Shown one piece after another: positions 14,557 through 23,779 of a stretch of 64,000 nt of DNA. This stretch comes from Propionibacteriaceae bacterium (GTDB taxonomy: Bacteria; Actinomycetota; Actinomycetes; Propionibacteriales; Propionibacteriaceae). The position numbers were made by a program, and so were the translations under genes. How positions within the stretch are numbered: the stretch's first letter is position 1; every line of letters starts with the position of its first letter. Under the pieces are notes generated by a model, which saw only the letters and a program-made list of their open reading frames with translations, was not told the origin of the DNA and searched no databases. The stretch is from positions 21,044-85,043 of the forward strand of contig WQZD01000011.1 of the NCBI GenBank assembly GCA_009780915.1. The letters run 5' to 3'.

Positions 14557-17500
14557 TCACGGGGTGAAGACGGCCCGCAGCACCGCGCTTGCCCATTGCA
14601 GCAATTCCTCGTTCTTCGCCGGCTCCCTCGACGAGTCCCGGCTAGTGGGAGCCGGTATCAGGACATGGCCTTCCGGTTTGACCACGCTGGCGGGGTACAA
14701 CCTCGCCAACCGCGCCCGCCGGGAGTCCGGCACGGGCTCGGAGGGGGTGAACCGGATGTATTTGCCCTGTGCGACCACCTCGGTGACGCCCACATTGCGG
14801 GCATCGATACGGAAATTCGCCACGTCCACCAAGGCCCTCACCACCTCCGGGGGCTCCCCGTAGCGGTCGGTCAACTCGTCGACCACCTCGTCCATCTGGA
14901 CGTGGGTCTCGGCCTGCGCGATACGCCGGTACATCTCGAGACGCAGCCTCTCGGAGTCGACATAATCGCCGGGCAGATGGGCCTCGACCGGGATCTCGAT
15001 CCTCATCTCGACCTCCGGGACGGCCTGCGTGCCGGATTTGAACTCGGTGACGGCTTCGCCGACAAGTCTCAGGTAGAGGTCGAAACCCACGTCCGCGATG
15101 TGGCCTGACTGCTCGGCGCCTAGGAGGTTCCCCGCGCCACGGATCTCCAGGTCCCTCATGGCGATTCTCATCCCCGCCCCGAGGTCGGTGTTGGCGGCCA
15201 TGGTCGCCAGCCTGTCATGGGCGGTCGAGGTCAGTTCCTTGTCCCGAGGGTAGAAGAAGTACGCGTACCCTCGGTCCCGTCCGCGGCCGACGCGGCCCCG
15301 GATCTGGTGCAACTGGCTCAAGCCCATCGCGTCGGCCCTGTCGATGATCAGCGTGTTGGCCGTGGAGATGTCCAAGCCGGACTCGACGATCGTGGTGCAC
15401 ACCAGCACGTCGAAGCGACGCTCGACGAAATCGAGCATGGCCTGCTCCAGGCGGCGCTCCCCCATCTTCCCGTGGGCCACCCCGACCGTCGCCTCCGGCA
15501 CGAGTTCCATGATGTGGTGGGCGACCTTGTCGATGGACTCCACCCGGTTGTGCAGGAAGTACACCTGGCCCTCACGGGCGAGCTCGCGGCGGATGGCGGC
15601 CGTCACCTGGCCCTCGTCGTACACGCCCGCGAACGTGAGTACCGGGTGACGCTCCTCGGGAGGCGTCGTGATGACCGAGAGCTCCCGGATGCCGGTCACC
15701 GCCATCTCGAGGGTGCGCGGGATGGGCGTGGCCGACATGGCGAGCACGTCGGCGTCCAGGCGCAGCTTCTTCAGTGCCTCCTTGTGCTCGACGCCGAATC
15801 TCTGCTCCTCGTCGATGATGACCAGGCCCAGGTCCTTGAACACGACGTCCTGGCTGAGCAGGCGATGGGTGCCGATGACCACGTCGACCGATCCGTCCTC
15901 CAGCCCTGCGAGGGTCTTCTTCTCTTGGGCGGGGGTCTGGAAGCGGGACAGGGGCGCCAGAGTCAGGGGGAAGCCGGCGAACCGGGAGGCGAAGGTGGCG
16001 AAATGCTGTTGGACGAGCAGGGTCGTGGGCACGAGGACCGCCACCTGCTTGCCGTCCATCGCCGCCTTGAACGCGGCGCGGACCGCGATCTCCGTCTTGC
16101 CGTAGCCCACGTCCCCGCACACGAGTCGGTCCATGGGCGTGATCGCCTCCATGTCGTGCTTCACGTCGTCGATGCAGGCCAGCTGATCGGGGGTCTCCAC
16201 GTAGCTGAAGGAGTCTTCCATCTCCTGCTGCCATTCCGTGTCAGCCGAGAAGGCGAAGCCCTGGGCCGCCTGCCGGGCCGCGTACAACTGCACCAGCTCC
16301 CGTGCGATCTCGCGCACAGCCTTGCGGGCCCGGGCTTTGCGTTTGGTCCAATCGGCCCCGCCCAGCCGGTCGAGGGTCGGGTCCTGGCCCCCCACATAGC
16401 GCGTGACCAGGTTGAGCTGGTCCATGGGGACGTACAACCGGTCGCCGGGCTGGCCCCGCTTGGACGGGGCGTACTCGATGACCAGGTACTCCCTCTCGAT
16501 CCCGGAGACGACCCGGGTGGCCATCTCCTGGTACCGGCCGACGCCGTGCGAGTCGTGGACCACCAGGTCCCCCTTGCTCAAAGTGAGGGGGTCGATCTCC
16601 TTCTTGCGTCGTGTCGGTAGCCGCCGGTCGGCCTTGTCGACGGGCTGGGACCCGGCGACTTCCGCCGACGTCAACAGGACCAGGTTCAACGAGGGCATGG
16701 AGAATCCCCGCGTGAAACTGCCTGTCATGATGCAGGCCATCCCCGGCTGGGGCTCTGTGGCGACCTGATCGAAGATGTGCGCGGGGGTGCCCTGCTCGGT
16801 CATCAGGTCGTGGAACCGTTGCGCCAGGCCCCGGCCTTCGGTGGTGAAGACGACGGTCTGTCCGGCCGCCACGGCGTCGCTGACCTGGTCGATCCCATGA
16901 CCCGCCGGCAGCGCCTGGCCGGGCTCGGCGTGGATCTGGACGGCCTCGTCGTCGGGGGCGGGCCCGAACGGCGACAGGGTCCACCATCCCACGCCTCTGG
17001 CCATCGCCGCCAGACGTACCTCCCGCAGGGACTTGTACGCGGCCGCGCCCAAGTCGATGGGCGCCTGCCCGCCACCGGCGGCCGCCCATGACGCGCGCAG
17101 GAACTCCTCGGACGTCGCCGTGAGGTCCTGGGCGCGCGAGCTGATCAACTCGGGGTCGCACATGAGCACGACCGTCGACGGGTCGATGACATCGGTGAAC
17201 ATCTCCATGCCGTCGGTCAGAGCCGGGGCCAGGGCCTCCATCCCGTCCACGGCATGGCCGTCCGCGATGCGGTCCAGCATGTCGGTGAGTTCGGGATGAT
17301 GGGGAAGGAGCGCCTTCGCGCGGTCGCGCACCTGGTCCGTCAGGCGCATCTCGCGGCAGGGGGTCGCGACGACGTGGTCGACCACCGTCGTGGACGAGCG
17401 TTGGTCCCCGACGGAGAAACTGCGGATCTCTTCCACCGTGTCGCCGAAGAAGTCGATGCGCACCGGCGCGGGGGCTGTCGGGGTGAACAGATCGACGATC

Positions 17501-18033
17501 CCGCCCCTCACGGCGAACTCTCCGCGCCTCTCCACGAGGTCGGTGCGCACGTATCCCGCCTGCACCAGCGACAGGGCCAGGTGGTCGATGTCCATGTCCT
17601 GGCCCACACGGATCGTCACCTCGCTCATATGGCCCAGACCCTTGACCTGGGGCTGGAGCAGGGATCTGATCGGGGCCACGACCACGCGGGGAGGGGGGAG
17701 CTCGTCGTTGCCGACGAGGCGGCGCAGGACCTCCAGACGCCTGCCCACGGTGTCCGACCGTGGACTGAGCCGCTCATGGGGCAAGGTCTCCCATGCCGGG
17801 AAGTAGGCCACGTCGCCAGGCCCGAGCAAGGATTCCAGCGCCGCGACCATGGTCTCGGCCTCACGATAGGTGGAGGTGACCACGAGCAGGGGCTTCGACC
17901 CCGCCAGGGCGGCGATCACGAAGGGACGGATCTCCTGGATGCAGACGATGTCGCCTGTGGATCTCCTCGTCGCCTCGGTGACCGCGCGTAGAACAGATTC
18001 CTCGCGGGAGATCAGACGAGTCAGGCCATGCAC
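14557..18033 (-). CDS. mfd: Transcription-repair coupling factor Mfd
   Basis: A 1158-aa protein of normal length. N-terminal UvrB-homology part, then an RNA-polymerase interaction region (DLVVHDSHGVGRYQEM), the SF2 translocase with Walker A GDVGYGKTEIAVRAAFKA, DEEQRFG (DEEQ box), motif VI region GRVGRGRDRGYAYF, and the C-terminal TRCF domain. Mfd removes stalled RNA polymerase at lesions and recruits UvrA. The start is GTG 18033. It is the last gene of the rplY-pth-mfd block, 75 nt after pth; the same order is common in actinobacteria and firmicutes. Confidence 0.97.
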   Translation of the reverse strand: MHGLTRLISREESVLRAVTEATRRSTGDIVCIQEIRPFVIAALAGSKPLLVVTSTYREAETMVAALESLLGPGDVAYFPAWETLPHERLSPRSDTVGRRLEVLRRLVGNDELPPPRVVVAPIRSLLQPQVKGLGHMSEVTIRVGQDMDIDHLALSLVQAGYVRTDLVERRGEFAVRGGIVDLFTPTAPAPVRIDFFGDTVEEIRSFSVGDQRSSTTVVDHVVATPCREMRLTDQVRDRAKALLPHHPELTDMLDRIADGHAVDGMEALAPALTDGMEMFTDVIDPSTVVLMCDPELISSRAQDLTATSEEFLRASWAAAGGGQAPIDLGAAAYKSLREVRLAAMARGVGWWTLSPFGPAPDDEAVQIHAEPGQALPAGHGIDQVSDAVAAGQTVVFTTEGRGLAQRFHDLMTEQGTPAHIFDQVATEPQPGMACIMTGSFTRGFSMPSLNLVLLTSAEVAGSQPVDKADRRLPTRRKKEIDPLTLSKGDLVVHDSHGVGRYQEMATRVVSGIEREYLVIEYAPSKRGQPGDRLYVPMDQLNLVTRYVGGQDPTLDRLGGADWTKRKARARKAVREIARELVQLYAARQAAQGFAFSADTEWQQEMEDSFSYVETPDQLACIDDVKHDMEAITPMDRLVCGDVGYGKTEIAVRAAFKAAMDGKQVAVLVPTTLLVQQHFATFASRFAGFPLTLAPLSRFQTPAQEKKTLAGLEDGSVDVVIGTHRLLSQDVVFKDLGLVIIDEEQRFGVEHKEALKKLRLDADVLAMSATPIPRTLEMAVTGIRELSVITTPPEERHPVLTFAGVYDEGQVTAAIRRELAREGQVYFLHNRVESIDKVAHHIMELVPEATVGVAHGKMGERRLEQAMLDFVERRFDVLVCTTIVESGLDISTANTLIIDRADAMGLSQLHQIRGRVGRGRDRGYAYFFYPRDKELTSTAHDRLATMAANTDLGAGMRIAMRDLEIRGAGNLLGAEQSGHIADVGFDLYLRLVGEAVTEFKSGTQAVPEVEMRIEIPVEAHLPGDYVDSERLRLEMYRRIAQAETHVQMDEVVDELTDRYGEPPEVVRALVDVANFRIDARNVGVTEVVAQGKYIRFTPSEPVPDSRRARLARLYPASVVKPEGHVLIPAPTSRDSSREPAKNEELLQWASAVLRAVFTP

Positions 18034-18108
18034 CCGTACAGATTACTCCTGAAATCACTCGTCCCCGGGAGCCGGCGCGGCGTCGGGGGATTCAGGCGGG
18101 ATGGGTGG

Positions 18109-18708
18109 TCACGAATTGTAGGCGGCCTGCGCTTGCTCGAGGCCGCGTGTGACGAGGCACTCCACGGCGTCGGCCGCTCGTGTCACCATCCTTGACAGGG
18201 TCTCTTTCTCGGCGGAGGAGAAACCGGTCAGGACCCAGTCGGTGACCTCCATCCTCCCCGACGGGCGCCCGATCCCCACGCGCACCCGATAGTAGTCCCC
18301 CGTGCCCGTCATGGCACGGATGGACTTCAAGCCGTTGTGGCCATTGTCCCCGCCGGCGAGCTTCGTGCGCACCTGGCCCAGGTCGATGTCCAACTCGTCG
18401 TGGACGACGACGAGATGGTCGGGACGCACGCGCAGGTCCGAGAGCAGGTTGCGCACGGGGATCCCCGACTGGTTCATGTACGTGCGCGTGGTCGCCAGGA
18501 TGACCCTCTCGGCCTCATGGGAGGGGACTCCCGTCCCCTGGGGACCCACCCTCACCTCGGCGGTGTCCGCCTTGAGCATGCGGTGGGCCTTCCACGTGGA
18601 CGAGCCGCGCTTGGCGAGCTCATGGACGACCATCGCCCCCACATTGTGGCGATGGGAAGCGTAGGTCGGGCCTGGATTGCCAAGCCCGACCACAAGCCAC
18701 GACGCCAC
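18109..18708 (-). CDS. pth: Peptidyl-tRNA hydrolase
   Basis: A 199-aa enzyme that releases peptides from peptidyl-tRNA dropped by ribosomes. Motifs: VVGLGNPGPTYASHRHNVG with Asn 11 and the catalytic His 21, TRTYMNQSG, HDELDIDLG with the catalytic Asp, and GDNGHNGLKSI. Start GTG 18708 is only 3 nt after the rplY stop, indicating coupled translation. Confidence 0.95.
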   Translation of the reverse strand: MASWLVVGLGNPGPTYASHRHNVGAMVVHELAKRGSSTWKAHRMLKADTAEVRVGPQGTGVPSHEAERVILATTRTYMNQSGIPVRNLLSDLRVRPDHLVVVHDELDIDLGQVRTKLAGGDNGHNGLKSIRAMTGTGDYYRVRVGIGRPSGRMEVTDWVLTGFSSAEKETLSRMVTRAADAVECLVTRGLEQAQAAYNS

Positions 18709-18711
18709 GGA

Positions 18712-19320
18712 TCAGGCCTGACTCGCCTCGGAGGCTTCAGTCTCGCCCGACTCTTCGCCGACCGTCTCGCCCATGTCCTTGGCCTGCGGGGCCTGGATGG
18801 ACAAGATGAGGTCCTCGGGCTCGCCGGTGAAGACGGCGCCCTTGGGCAGGGTCAGATCTTGGGCGAGGATCACGGCGCCCACTTCGAGGCCGTCGATGTC
18901 GATGTCGATGTGCGCGGGGATGTGCGTGGCCTCGACCTCGAGGGTGATCGTGGTCTGGTCCTGGATGATGACCGCGGAGCCCTTGACCTCGCCGACGATC
19001 TGCAGGGGCACCTCGACGTGGACCTTCTCGCCACGCTTGACGACGAGCAGGTCGACGTGCTCGATGGTGTCACGCACCGGGTCGCGCTGAATCTGCTTGG
19101 GCAGGGCGAGCTGGGGCTTGTGCCCCTCCAGGGCGATGTCCAGCAGCGCGTTCGCCGTGCGCAGGGCCAGCGTCGTCACGTGGGCCGGGAGCGCCACATG
19201 GATGGGCTCGCCGCCATGGCCGTACAACACAGCCGGAATCATATTGTCGCGGCGCAGCCGACGGGCCGCACCCTTACCGAACTCGTCACGCAGTTGTGCC
19301 GTGATGACAATCTGGGCCAT
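18712..19320 (-). CDS. rplY: 50S ribosomal protein L25 / general stress protein Ctc
   Basis: A 202-aa long-form L25 (Ctc type): N-terminal 5S rRNA-binding L25 domain (about 1-92; QLRDEFGKGAARRLRRDNMIP, AVLYGHG), then the TL5/Ctc beta-domain (about 100-185) and an acidic tail rich in Glu and Ser. ATG 19320 has AAAGGAG upstream. First gene of the rplY-pth-mfd operon, with a -10 element about 90 nt upstream. Confidence 0.93.
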   Translation of the reverse strand: MAQIVITAQLRDEFGKGAARRLRRDNMIPAVLYGHGGEPIHVALPAHVTTLALRTANALLDIALEGHKPQLALPKQIQRDPVRDTIEHVDLLVVKRGEKVHVEVPLQIVGEVKGSAVIIQDQTTITLEVEATHIPAHIDIDIDGLEVGAVILAQDLTLPKGAVFTGEPEDLILSIQAPQAKDMGETVGEESGETEASEASQA

Positions 19321-19410
19321 CGTTCTCCTTTACCTTGGTCAGTTCATGCACGCAGCCTCGACCAAGGGCCGTCGATAACGGGAATAATCCCCTCGCCGGG
19401 CAACCCTGAC

Positions 19411-19416
19411 AGTGTA
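19411..19416 (-). promoter_or_regulatory. -10 element of the rplY-pth-mfd operon
   Basis: TACACT on the minus strand about 91 nt before the rplY ATG; a leader of about 85 nt would follow. The -35 region is not convincing. Confidence 0.35.
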
Positions 19417-19557
19417 CTACCCCGATCCACGCCTTCGCATCTGGCGTGGGGGCGGCTCTGCCCGACGTGCTTGGGCCCCGCGCGCCCCAGGCACACTTGT
19501 CGGGTGTCGGTGGAAAGATATACCGTAAGGCGCATTGGTATGGACGAGGAGAGCCTG

Positions 19558-20451
19558 ATGAGCATGGAGCCTACGCACGCGAGGATCACACGATTCGGCG
19601 CGTTGGGCCACGGGTCGACGCCACCGTCGACCGCGTTCGACGACCTGCCCGCCCGGGTGTCGGAACGGTTGGCCCACGGGGAGTACGACGCGGCGGCCCG
19701 GTCGGCGACGGCGGCCACATGCATCGACCGTCGGCCGCGCGTGGACGGGACCGACCCCCTCCTGCCCAATGTCGGCGGGGGGTTCTTCGGCATCCTGACG
19801 GCTGTGCGTGCCGTACGCCCCAGCTTCGACCCGGACCTGCTCACGGCCGACGGTCTCGCGAAAGCCCTGATCAGTCAGGGCCTGCCGGTCTTCGTCCACA
19901 TCGACCAGAACTTCGCCGTCGGCAAGAAATCCGGGTGCGCCTTCAACGACCACCTGCCTGAGATCTCGGCTCACGTGCACCAGATCGTCGACGAGGCCAT
20001 GGCCGTGTTCGGCATCGACCCCGACGCGCCGGGCGACGGCTCGACGACGCTGCGCGACATGGCGGAGCGACTTCTGGCCATGAGCCAGGCCGACGACCTG
20101 CGAGAGGACGCCTTCTCGCGACTGTCAGCCGCACAGGACATGGGCGCGACGACGGAGATCCTCCAGGGCACGGACCCTGGCGTGGGCGCCGACTTCAGCT
20201 TCCACGACGGGCACACGTTGTCGCGCATGGACGTCCTGGCTGACGGGCCGTGGCAGTTCTTCCACGTCGACGCGTGGAGCTTCGAACCCACCGCCGTGAC
20301 GCTGGCGAGAATCCTCCCTCGCAGCCACGCCCAAGCCGAGCTGACCGAGGAATCCCTGGTGTGGCAGCTTCAGACGGCCATGTTCCTCAGCAGCGTCGCG
20401 GCCGTGTCCCTGCTGTGCGGGCCCGAGTCCACGTTGGTGATCAGGCCCTGA
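19558..20451 (+). CDS. Zeta-class (cadmium-type) carbonic anhydrase-like protein
   Basis: A 297-aa single-domain protein. I recognise a resemblance to the repeats of diatom cadmium carbonic anhydrase (CDCA, zeta class): TCIDRRP (CDCA has CVDGRG), NVGGGFFGI (MPGGIYAI), VFVHIDQN (SVHGDHS), SGCAF (LGCGF), FFHVDAW (FIVDGW) and a C-terminal VAAVSLLCGPESTLVI (AATVEMLGGPKKAKIVI). The three metal ligands would be Cys 55, His 114 and Cys 127. If active, it interconverts CO2 and bicarbonate with Zn or Cd. No signal peptide, so cytoplasmic. ATG 19558 follows GAGGAGAG; an in-frame ATG at 19540 is possible. Overlaps the convergent epimerase gene by 11 nt. The assignment rests on remembered motifs, not on a search. 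Confidence 0.6.
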   Translation: MSMEPTHARITRFGALGHGSTPPSTAFDDLPARVSERLAHGEYDAAARSATAATCIDRRPRVDGTDPLLPNVGGGFFGILTAVRAVRPSFDPDLLTADGLAKALISQGLPVFVHIDQNFAVGKKSGCAFNDHLPEISAHVHQIVDEAMAVFGIDPDAPGDGSTTLRDMAERLLAMSQADDLREDAFSRLSAAQDMGATTEILQGTDPGVGADFSFHDGHTLSRMDVLADGPWQFFHVDAWSFEPTAVTLARILPRSHAQAELTEESLVWQLQTAMFLSSVAAVSLLCGPESTLVIRP

Positions 20452-21337
20452 CCGCGCCCTCGCTCCCCCATGCGGCACGGATGGCGCCGACCACGTCCGT
20501 GTGCTCGAACTGGAATCCGGCGTCGAGCAGCGCCGTGGGCGCCACGCGTTGGGACGCCAGGAGCAGTTCGTCGGCGCCTCCCAGCACGGATCGCAGGACG
20601 ACGGCGGGCACACGCATCACATGGGGACGACGCAAGATCCGCGCCACGGCACGGCTGATGTCGTGCGCCCTGGCCGGCACGGGGGAGACGATGTCGATCG
20701 GCCCCGCGAGGGACGTGGCCCCCAGAGCGAACTCCATGGCGCGCACCTCGTCGGCGAGGGACACCCAGGGCCACCACTGGGCGCCCGACCCCAGCCGTGC
20801 CCCCAACCCGACGCGGGTCACAGCGGCCAAGGGTTTGAGAGCGCCCTCCGGGCCTAACACGATGCCTGTGCGTGCCCAGACGACCCGAGTGTGGCCGAGG
20901 GCGGGTCGGGCGGCCTGCTCCCATGCCTGGACGACCGTCGCCAGAAAGCTGTCGCCGGGCGGCGACGACTCGTCCACCTGCTCCTCGCCGCGATCGCCGT
21001 AGAACCCGACGGCCGATCCCGACACCCACACCGACGGAGGATTCTCACAGTCCCGGACGGCCTGCGCCAGCGCCGCCGTGGCGTCCACCCGGGACGACTC
21101 GATCAGGCGGCGGTAGGCGGCGGTCCAGGGCAGGTGGGTCAGGCTGGCCCCGTTGAGCGACACCAGAGCGTCGGCCCAGTCCACCGCCTCCCCAGGGACC
21201 GAACCAGGCAGGGCGGTCCATTGATAGTCGCCCCCCGGCGACCTCGTCAGGCACCGCACCTGGTGCCCATGATCGGCCAGTTCGGTCTTCAGCGCCGTGC
21301 CGATCATCCCAGACGCTCCCGCTAACAGGACCTTCAT
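20441..21337 (-). CDS. TIGR01777 family NAD-dependent epimerase/dehydratase
   Basis: A 298-aa extended short-chain dehydrogenase-like protein. LLAGASGMIGTAL at residues 4-16 is the dinucleotide-binding loop; LVSLNGASL, WVSGSAVGFYGDRG and a C-terminal DUF1731-like segment (VPAVVLRSVLGGADELLL ... FQFEHTDVVGAI) are typical of TIGR01777 (YfcH) proteins. The substrate is unknown. ATG 21337; no partner gene on the same strand. Confidence 0.88.
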   Translation of the reverse strand: MKVLLAGASGMIGTALKTELADHGHQVRCLTRSPGGDYQWTALPGSVPGEAVDWADALVSLNGASLTHLPWTAAYRRLIESSRVDATAALAQAVRDCENPPSVWVSGSAVGFYGDRGEEQVDESSPPGDSFLATVVQAWEQAARPALGHTRVVWARTGIVLGPEGALKPLAAVTRVGLGARLGSGAQWWPWVSLADEVRAMEFALGATSLAGPIDIVSPVPARAHDISRAVARILRRPHVMRVPAVVLRSVLGGADELLLASQRVAPTALLDAGFQFEHTDVVGAIRAAWGSEGAVRA

Positions 21338-21410
21338 GGTCGAAGCCTACGCCCGAGGGGCTGGCCCGGCTGGCCCGGCTCACGAGCCGAAGAAAGAGGA
21401 GGGTGGTGAG

Positions 21411-21416
21411 TACACT
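21411..21416 (+). promoter_or_regulatory. -10 element, leaderless promoter of MBL hydrolase
   Basis: TACACT, 6 nt before ATG 21423. A purine-rich GAGGAGGG run lies 5' of the hexamer and would not be in the mRNA. Confidence 0.45.
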
Positions 21417-21422
21417 GAATCC

Positions 21423-22106
21423 ATGCTTCTTCGATCGGCTGCCTGCGGCGTCTTGCAAAATAACTGTTTCATCCTCGCTGACAAGGAAGGCAGCGAGTGC
21501 GTCATCATCGATCCGGGCATGGACGCCGTCGCCGCTGTGAGGTCCCTGGTCGCCCAGCACGACCTGACACCGGTCGCCGTCCTGGCCACCCACGGCCATG
21601 TCGACCACATCGCCGACGCGGCGCCGGTCGCCGACGGGTACTCGATCCCGGTGTGGATACGCTCCGAAGACAGGCGCCTGCTCGCGGACGCGGCCGCCGG
21701 CATGGGGCCCGAGGACCTCGACTGGCTGGCCATGTACGTGCCCGAGCCGTTGAAAGACCCCGCCCGCGTGGAACTCCTGGACGGGGTGGACCGCCTCGAT
21801 CTGGCGAACCTCGCCATCACCGTGATCCATGCCCCCGGCCACACTCCCGGCAGCGTCTTGTTCCGGGTCGACGACCCGGACACCGCCACGACGGTCGTCT
21901 TCACCGGCGACGTGCTGTTCGCCGGGTCGGTCGGTCGTACCGACCTGCCCGGCGGGGACCAGACGACCATGATGGCCACGTTGCGGGGACCCGTCCTGGG
22001 CCTTCCTGACGCGGCTCGCGTCCTGCCCGGCCACGGCAGAAGCTCCACGATGTCGGCCGAGCGCGCCACCAACCCCTACCTTCAGCCCTTCTTCCTCGAC
22101 CGCTGA
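21423..22106 (+). CDS. Metallo-beta-lactamase-fold hydrolase (glyoxalase II-like)
   Basis: A 227-aa MBL-fold enzyme with the full metal set: THGHVDHI (HxHxDH), HAPGHTPGS, FTGDVLFAGSVGR and LPGHGRSS. The VLQNNCFILAD start and overall size match the actinobacterial glyoxalase II-like hydrolases, which cleave thioesters; whether it acts in methylglyoxal detoxification is an inference. ATG 21423 is chosen from the domain start and the -10 hexamer just before it. Confidence 0.88.
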   Translation: MLLRSAACGVLQNNCFILADKEGSECVIIDPGMDAVAAVRSLVAQHDLTPVAVLATHGHVDHIADAAPVADGYSIPVWIRSEDRRLLADAAAGMGPEDLDWLAMYVPEPLKDPARVELLDGVDRLDLANLAITVIHAPGHTPGSVLFRVDDPDTATTVVFTGDVLFAGSVGRTDLPGGDQTTMMATLRGPVLGLPDAARVLPGHGRSSTMSAERATNPYLQPFFLDR

Positions 22107-22201
22107 CCCGAGGGCGGACCCGGTCGGGCCCGGTCCGTGTCGTGAGGCCGGGGCGTGGGCGAGGAGCGTGGGCCCGGAGCGTTCGTGGCATGATGGCTGG
22201 C

Positions 22202-23122
22202 ATGACACGCATTTCCATCATCGGCCTGGGCGCGATGGGGGCGTCGTACGCCGCCAAACTCCATGGCGTCCCCGACACGCAGATCCGTGTGATCGCCTCA
22301 GGCGAACGAGCCGAGCGGCTGAGACGCGATGGCGTGATCGTCAACGGCGTGCGACACGACTTCGAGGTCGTCTCCCCCGACCAGGACCTGCCTGCCGCCG
22401 ACCTGGTGATCGTCGGGGTCAAGTACACCGGGTTCGTCCAGGCCTTGGAGGACATCCGTCATCACATGGGCGATCAGACCATCGTCCTGTCCCTCCTGAA
22501 CGGGATCACCTCCGAGGCAGAGATCGCCGCGGCGTACCCCACCTGCCATCCGCTGCTGTCGATCACCTTCGGCGTGGACGCGGTGCGTCACGGCCAGGAG
22601 GTCACGTACTCCTCCCTGGGGATCATGGAGTTCGGCGAGGCCTCGAACACATCCGATCTCTCCTGGCAGGCGCAGTGGGTGGCCCGGCTCTTCGACGCCG
22701 CCGGGTTGGCGTACGAGATCCCCCCAGACATGACGAAACGCCTGTGGTGGAAGTTCATGATCAACACGGGGGTGAACCAGGTCACAGCCGTCCTGGAGTG
22801 CCCCTACGCCGTCGTCCAGGACAGCCGCTCCCCCGCCCATGATCTGATGATCGCCGCCCAGCGCGAAGTCGTCGCTGTCGCCCAAGCGCGCGGCATCCGC
22901 CTCGACGAGACCGACATCGACGCGTGGATCACGGTGTTGAACGCCCTGGGACCTCGGCAATACACGTCGATGGCCCAAGACGTCCTGGCCCACCGGCCCA
23001 CCGAGGCCGAGATCTTCTCCGGCGCCATGCGACGCATGGGGGACGAGGAAGGGGTCCCCGTGCCCGTCAACACCTGCCTGCACCAGATCCTTCTCGCCAA
23101 GGAAATCGTGTGGCGCGGATGA
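22202..23122 (+). CDS. Ketopantoate reductase family protein (PanE/ApbA-like)
   Basis: A 306-aa 6-phosphogluconate-dehydrogenase-like NAD(P)H oxidoreductase. ISIIGLGAMGASYAAKL (Rossmann loop) opens the N-terminal domain, VGVKYTGFVQAL and LLNGI mark the substrate cleft, and the C-terminal domain contains the usual KRLWWKFMINTGVNQVTAV with the catalytic Lys and Asn. PanE reduces 2-dehydropantoate to pantoate, but many paralogues have other substrates and no pan gene is nearby. ATG 22190 is an alternative start. Confidence 0.8.
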   Translation: MTRISIIGLGAMGASYAAKLHGVPDTQIRVIASGERAERLRRDGVIVNGVRHDFEVVSPDQDLPAADLVIVGVKYTGFVQALEDIRHHMGDQTIVLSLLNGITSEAEIAAAYPTCHPLLSITFGVDAVRHGQEVTYSSLGIMEFGEASNTSDLSWQAQWVARLFDAAGLAYEIPPDMTKRLWWKFMINTGVNQVTAVLECPYAVVQDSRSPAHDLMIAAQREVVAVAQARGIRLDETDIDAWITVLNALGPRQYTSMAQDVLAHRPTEAEIFSGAMRRMGDEEGVPVPVNTCLHQILLAKEIVWRG

Positions 23123-23154
23123 CCCCCGAAGACTGAAACTGATTGCTTGATAGT

Positions 23155-23183
23155 TTGCAGACATCACATCCTTAGGATATAGT
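23155..23183 (+). promoter_or_regulatory. marR-MFS promoter
   Basis: TTGCAG (23155-23160) and TATAGT (23178-23183) are 17 nt apart. The -10 lies within the left arm of the palindromic operator at 23179-23203, so a bound repressor would block polymerase. Confidence 0.6.
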
Positions 23184-23203
23184 TGCTTACCGCAAGCAAC
23201 TAT
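23179..23203. promoter_or_regulatory. Palindromic MarR operator
   Basis: ATAGTTGCTT-ACCGC-AAGCAACTAT: perfect 10-bp arms with a 5-bp centre, AT-rich in a GC-rich genome. It sits over the -10 and transcription start of the marR gene, 3 nt before GGAGG. A related half-site, GATTGCTTGATAG, lies just upstream at 23141-23153. The size and position are typical of MarR autorepression. Confidence 0.7.
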
Positions 23204-23216
23204 ATGGAGGCGATGG

Positions 23217-23726
23217 ATGGTGCCCGAGCTCCCCCGACAGGTGGAAACGACGAGTCGAGACGCGGAGGCGTCTCACCCACGGACGCCGACCCGCGAATTA
23301 TCGGACGCCCTGATGGAGTTCGCACGCCTGTCACGGTCCTTCGCGGACAGTGAGACCTTCCGGGTCAACCAGGTGCAGTACGCGATCCTGTCCTATCTGA
23401 GCGGTCGTGACGACATCAGGCTGACCGCCATGTCCGAGAAGATGGGGTACGACCTGTCCGTCCTGTCCCGTCAGGCGTCGGCGCTGGCCGAGCAAGGCCT
23501 TGTGACACGCACCAAGGACCCCCACGACGGTCGGGCGTGGATCCTCACGCTCACCGACCAGGGACTCACCTGTCTCGTCCATGCGCGCGCCAAGCGCCTG
23601 GACGTCCTCCAGACCTCGCTCGCAGCATACTCGGACCAGGAGCGTGACTCCGCGGCCCGCATCCTCATCTCGCTCAACCAGGTCCTCAAGGACACACTCA
23701 AACGCAAAGGCATACCCCTGGGATGA
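23217..23726 (+). CDS. MarR family transcriptional regulator
   Basis: A 169-aa winged-helix protein. The dimerisation helix (ELSDALMEFARLSRSF), the recognition helix region LTAMSEKMGYDLSVLSRQASAL and the wing (VTRTKDPHDGRAWILTLTDQG, with the conserved DxRxxxLxLT) are clear. It has its own operator just upstream and is followed after 53 nt by an MFS exporter, so it is most likely a ligand-relieved repressor of that pump. ATG 23217 lies 6 nt after GGAGG; GTG 23220 is equally possible. Confidence 0.88.
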   Translation: MVPELPRQVETTSRDAEASHPRTPTRELSDALMEFARLSRSFADSETFRVNQVQYAILSYLSGRDDIRLTAMSEKMGYDLSVLSRQASALAEQGLVTRTKDPHDGRAWILTLTDQGLTCLVHARAKRLDVLQTSLAAYSDQERDSAARILISLNQVLKDTLKRKGIPLG

Positions 23727-23779
23727 CCAGGCGGCGCCCTCAGGTTGCGCACCCGAACCAGAAGATACGAAAGGACACA

